Origin: Euglena gracilis
Taxonomy: Eukaryota > Euglenida > Euglenophyceae > Euglenales
Assembly: GCA_039621445.1 (NCBI GenBank)
Contig: CP154957.1
Coordinates: 42,807,857-42,871,856 of the forward strand
Direction of reading: 5' to 3'
DNA: 64,000 bases
The notes below the pieces were generated by a model. That model did not search any database. It was not told the origin of the DNA and saw only the letters and a list, made by a program, of their open reading frames with translations. Position numbers and translations under genes: made by a program. This document shows, one piece after another, positions 62,561 through 64,000 of this stretch (the stretch's first letter is position 1; each line of letters begins with the position of its first letter).

Positions 62561-64000
62561 GGGGTGCAATGTCCAACACCCCCAACCCAGCCCCCCCAGC
62601 ATCATCTCACCCAGAAAATAAATTCAATGGAGGAAGTATGGGGAGACACCCCCCTCCATCAAAGGTTACAAAAAAGCCTAAAATGTCCAACATCTCCAAC
62701 CCAGCCCCCCCTAAATCATCTTATCCAGGAAATAAATTCCATGGAAGAAAAATGGGGAGACACCCCCCTCCATCAAAGGCTGCAAAAAAGCTTGAAATGG
62801 TGGGCAAAAAATGCCCCCCCAACAACATGTCAACTCATCAGGGATGGCATTCAACCCTCCTGGGTAAACCCACCAAAACTGTCCACCCACCCAAAACCCA
62901 GAGCAAATTTGAACCTACCCCAAGCAGAAAAAATACTGCTGGATTACGAAAAATCTGGATCCGTAAAGAGGGTGAGGGATTCAACCACCCAGCACCTCAT
63001 CCCCTGGTTTTTGATTTCAAAACCAGAGGGGGGACAGACAAAATGGAGATTAATAAGCGATTGCAGGGAAATAAATCAAAGGTTCCAAGTGAAACCTTTC
63101 AAGCTGGATCACATCCAGCACATTTTTCCAGTTTTGGAAAAAGGCCACTGGGCAGCAAAAATAGACCTGAAGGTTGCCTATTTTCATATTCCAGTAAGTC
63201 CAGGCCTAAGGCCATTTTTAAGGCATCAGGTGGGGGGGCAGACCTGGGAATTCCAGGCAGGCTGTTTTGGCCTGAACATAATGCCCCAAATTTTCATGTC
63301 AGTCATGAAGACATTCGAAAAGCTGTGGAGGAAAAGGGGCATCCAGGTATTTATTTACCTGGACGACATTTTACTGGTGGCCCCAACACAAAACATCTTA
63401 CAAAATCACCTGAACACAGTCGTCAGGGATTTAATCAAATCAGGGTTCAAAATCAATGTAAAAAAGTCCACCCTGCAGCCCACCCAAATCGTAAATCATC
63501 TTGGATTTCAACTAAACTTCCAAGAGGGAAAATTACAGGTGCCCCCCCCAGAAAATAAAAACAGTAAAAAAGGAGCTGGGAAAAATGGTGAAAAAAGATT
63601 ACATGTCAAAAAGGCAACTGGCTGCCATTTTGGGCCAAATAAGATGCAACCTTATGGCCCTGCCCTTTCTAAGGGCCTTTACGGATGCCCTGGCAGATTT
63701 TTTGGTAAAAAATTCCACAGCCCCCTGGGACTCAAAACATCCCATTTCCCAAAGAATAAAGGACCAATTAAGAGAAAGAAAAATTCTGCTGGACACCTGG
63801 GGGGGGCAGACCCTTCCCCCAAAGTGCAACCAGGGAGTTGCACTCAGACAGCAGTACTCATGCCTGGGGGGGGGCTGGACATCCGAACAGGCAAAATTGT
63901 GCAAGAATTTTGGAGGGAAAACTCCATTTTGCACATAAATGTCAAAGGATTAAGTGCAGCAATAAGCACAGTTCAAAGCCTCAGCCAGCCAGGGGAAACT
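62560..64000 (+). pseudogene. DIRS-like element 3: reverse transcriptase to RNase H, cut by window end
   Basis: Homology to elements 1 and 2 covers the same blocks: KWWAKNAPPTTCQLIRDG region, LIPWFLISKPEGG region, IDLKVAYFHIP (the second Asp of DLKD is Val here), YLDDILLVAP at about 63,356, and DYMSKRQLAAILGQI from 63,594. The frame changes between the YLDD block and 63,585, and again at a G-run near 63,870, so the copy is not intact. An extra duplicated segment (62,680-62,780, GGAAATAAATTCCATGGA type) repeats 62,610-62,650. RNase H begins but is truncated. Confidence 0.8.

Noticed and set aside
1-64000. CRISPR arrays, bacterial operons, ribosome binding sites
   Set aside because: The window is eukaryotic. 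The tandem repeats have no regular spacer structure and no cas genes are present.

Overview
This is a nuclear window from a microbial eukaryote, not a bacterium. It has spliced genes with kilobase introns, interstitial TTAGGG-type repeats, DIRS-like retroelements with a tyrosine recombinase, hAT-type DNA transposons and very repeat-rich non-coding DNA with long poly-G/poly-C runs. Several introns in one gene appear to be GC-AG rather than GT-AG. A haptophyte- or dinoflagellate-like alga would fit, but I cannot fix the lineage from the sequence.

Two host genes can be pieced together on the + strand by joining exons whose conceptual translations continue one conserved family. The first (8,305 to about 28,078, possibly 34.8 kb) is a TMEM41/VTT-domain membrane protein. 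Five exons run from the first membrane segment through the PNWFIN core, and introns 1 to 4 are about 14.3, 1.5, 2.1 and 1.3 kb. The second (39,129-48,628) is a PAQR (adiponectin receptor/hemolysin III-like) seven-helix protein in seven visible exons. All expected zinc-site residues are present (S-x3-H, the Asp of KLD, and SHQLMH).

Region by region: 1-8 kb holds a broken hAT transposase with a 1.8 kb TIR element inserted in it, fragments of an unknown multicopy coding family, and long hairpins. 8-28 kb is mostly TMEM41 introns filled with MITEs, a satellite-like array arranged as an inverted repeat (11.4-16.3 kb), about 1 kb of degenerate telomere-like repeat (17.9-18.9 kb), and decamer and GCGCATTTTT arrays. 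28.7-31.7 kb and 43.0-44.6 kb carry two copies of one long interspersed repeat studded with TTGCGC/GCGCAA hairpins. 39-48.6 kb is the PAQR gene. 50.8-64 kb is a nest of DIRS-like elements: a fragment split by a MITE, one minus-strand element and one plus-strand element head to head, and a third running off the window.

The main result is a set of short elements with hAT features (termini starting CAGG, 8-bp target duplications) whose terminal repeats place splice sites at fixed positions. A G[C/T] donor lies after the first 3 bases, and an AG acceptor lies 10 (or 4) bases before the right end. Splicing one out would leave 3+10+8=21 or 3+4+8=15 bases, so the frame is always kept. One copy (48,246-48,541) sits inside the last PAQR membrane helix, and splicing at exactly these sites restores the frame. 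Other PAQR introns begin GC and have GGC at both junctions, and two are bounded by inverted repeats. These look like introners: transposons that create introns.
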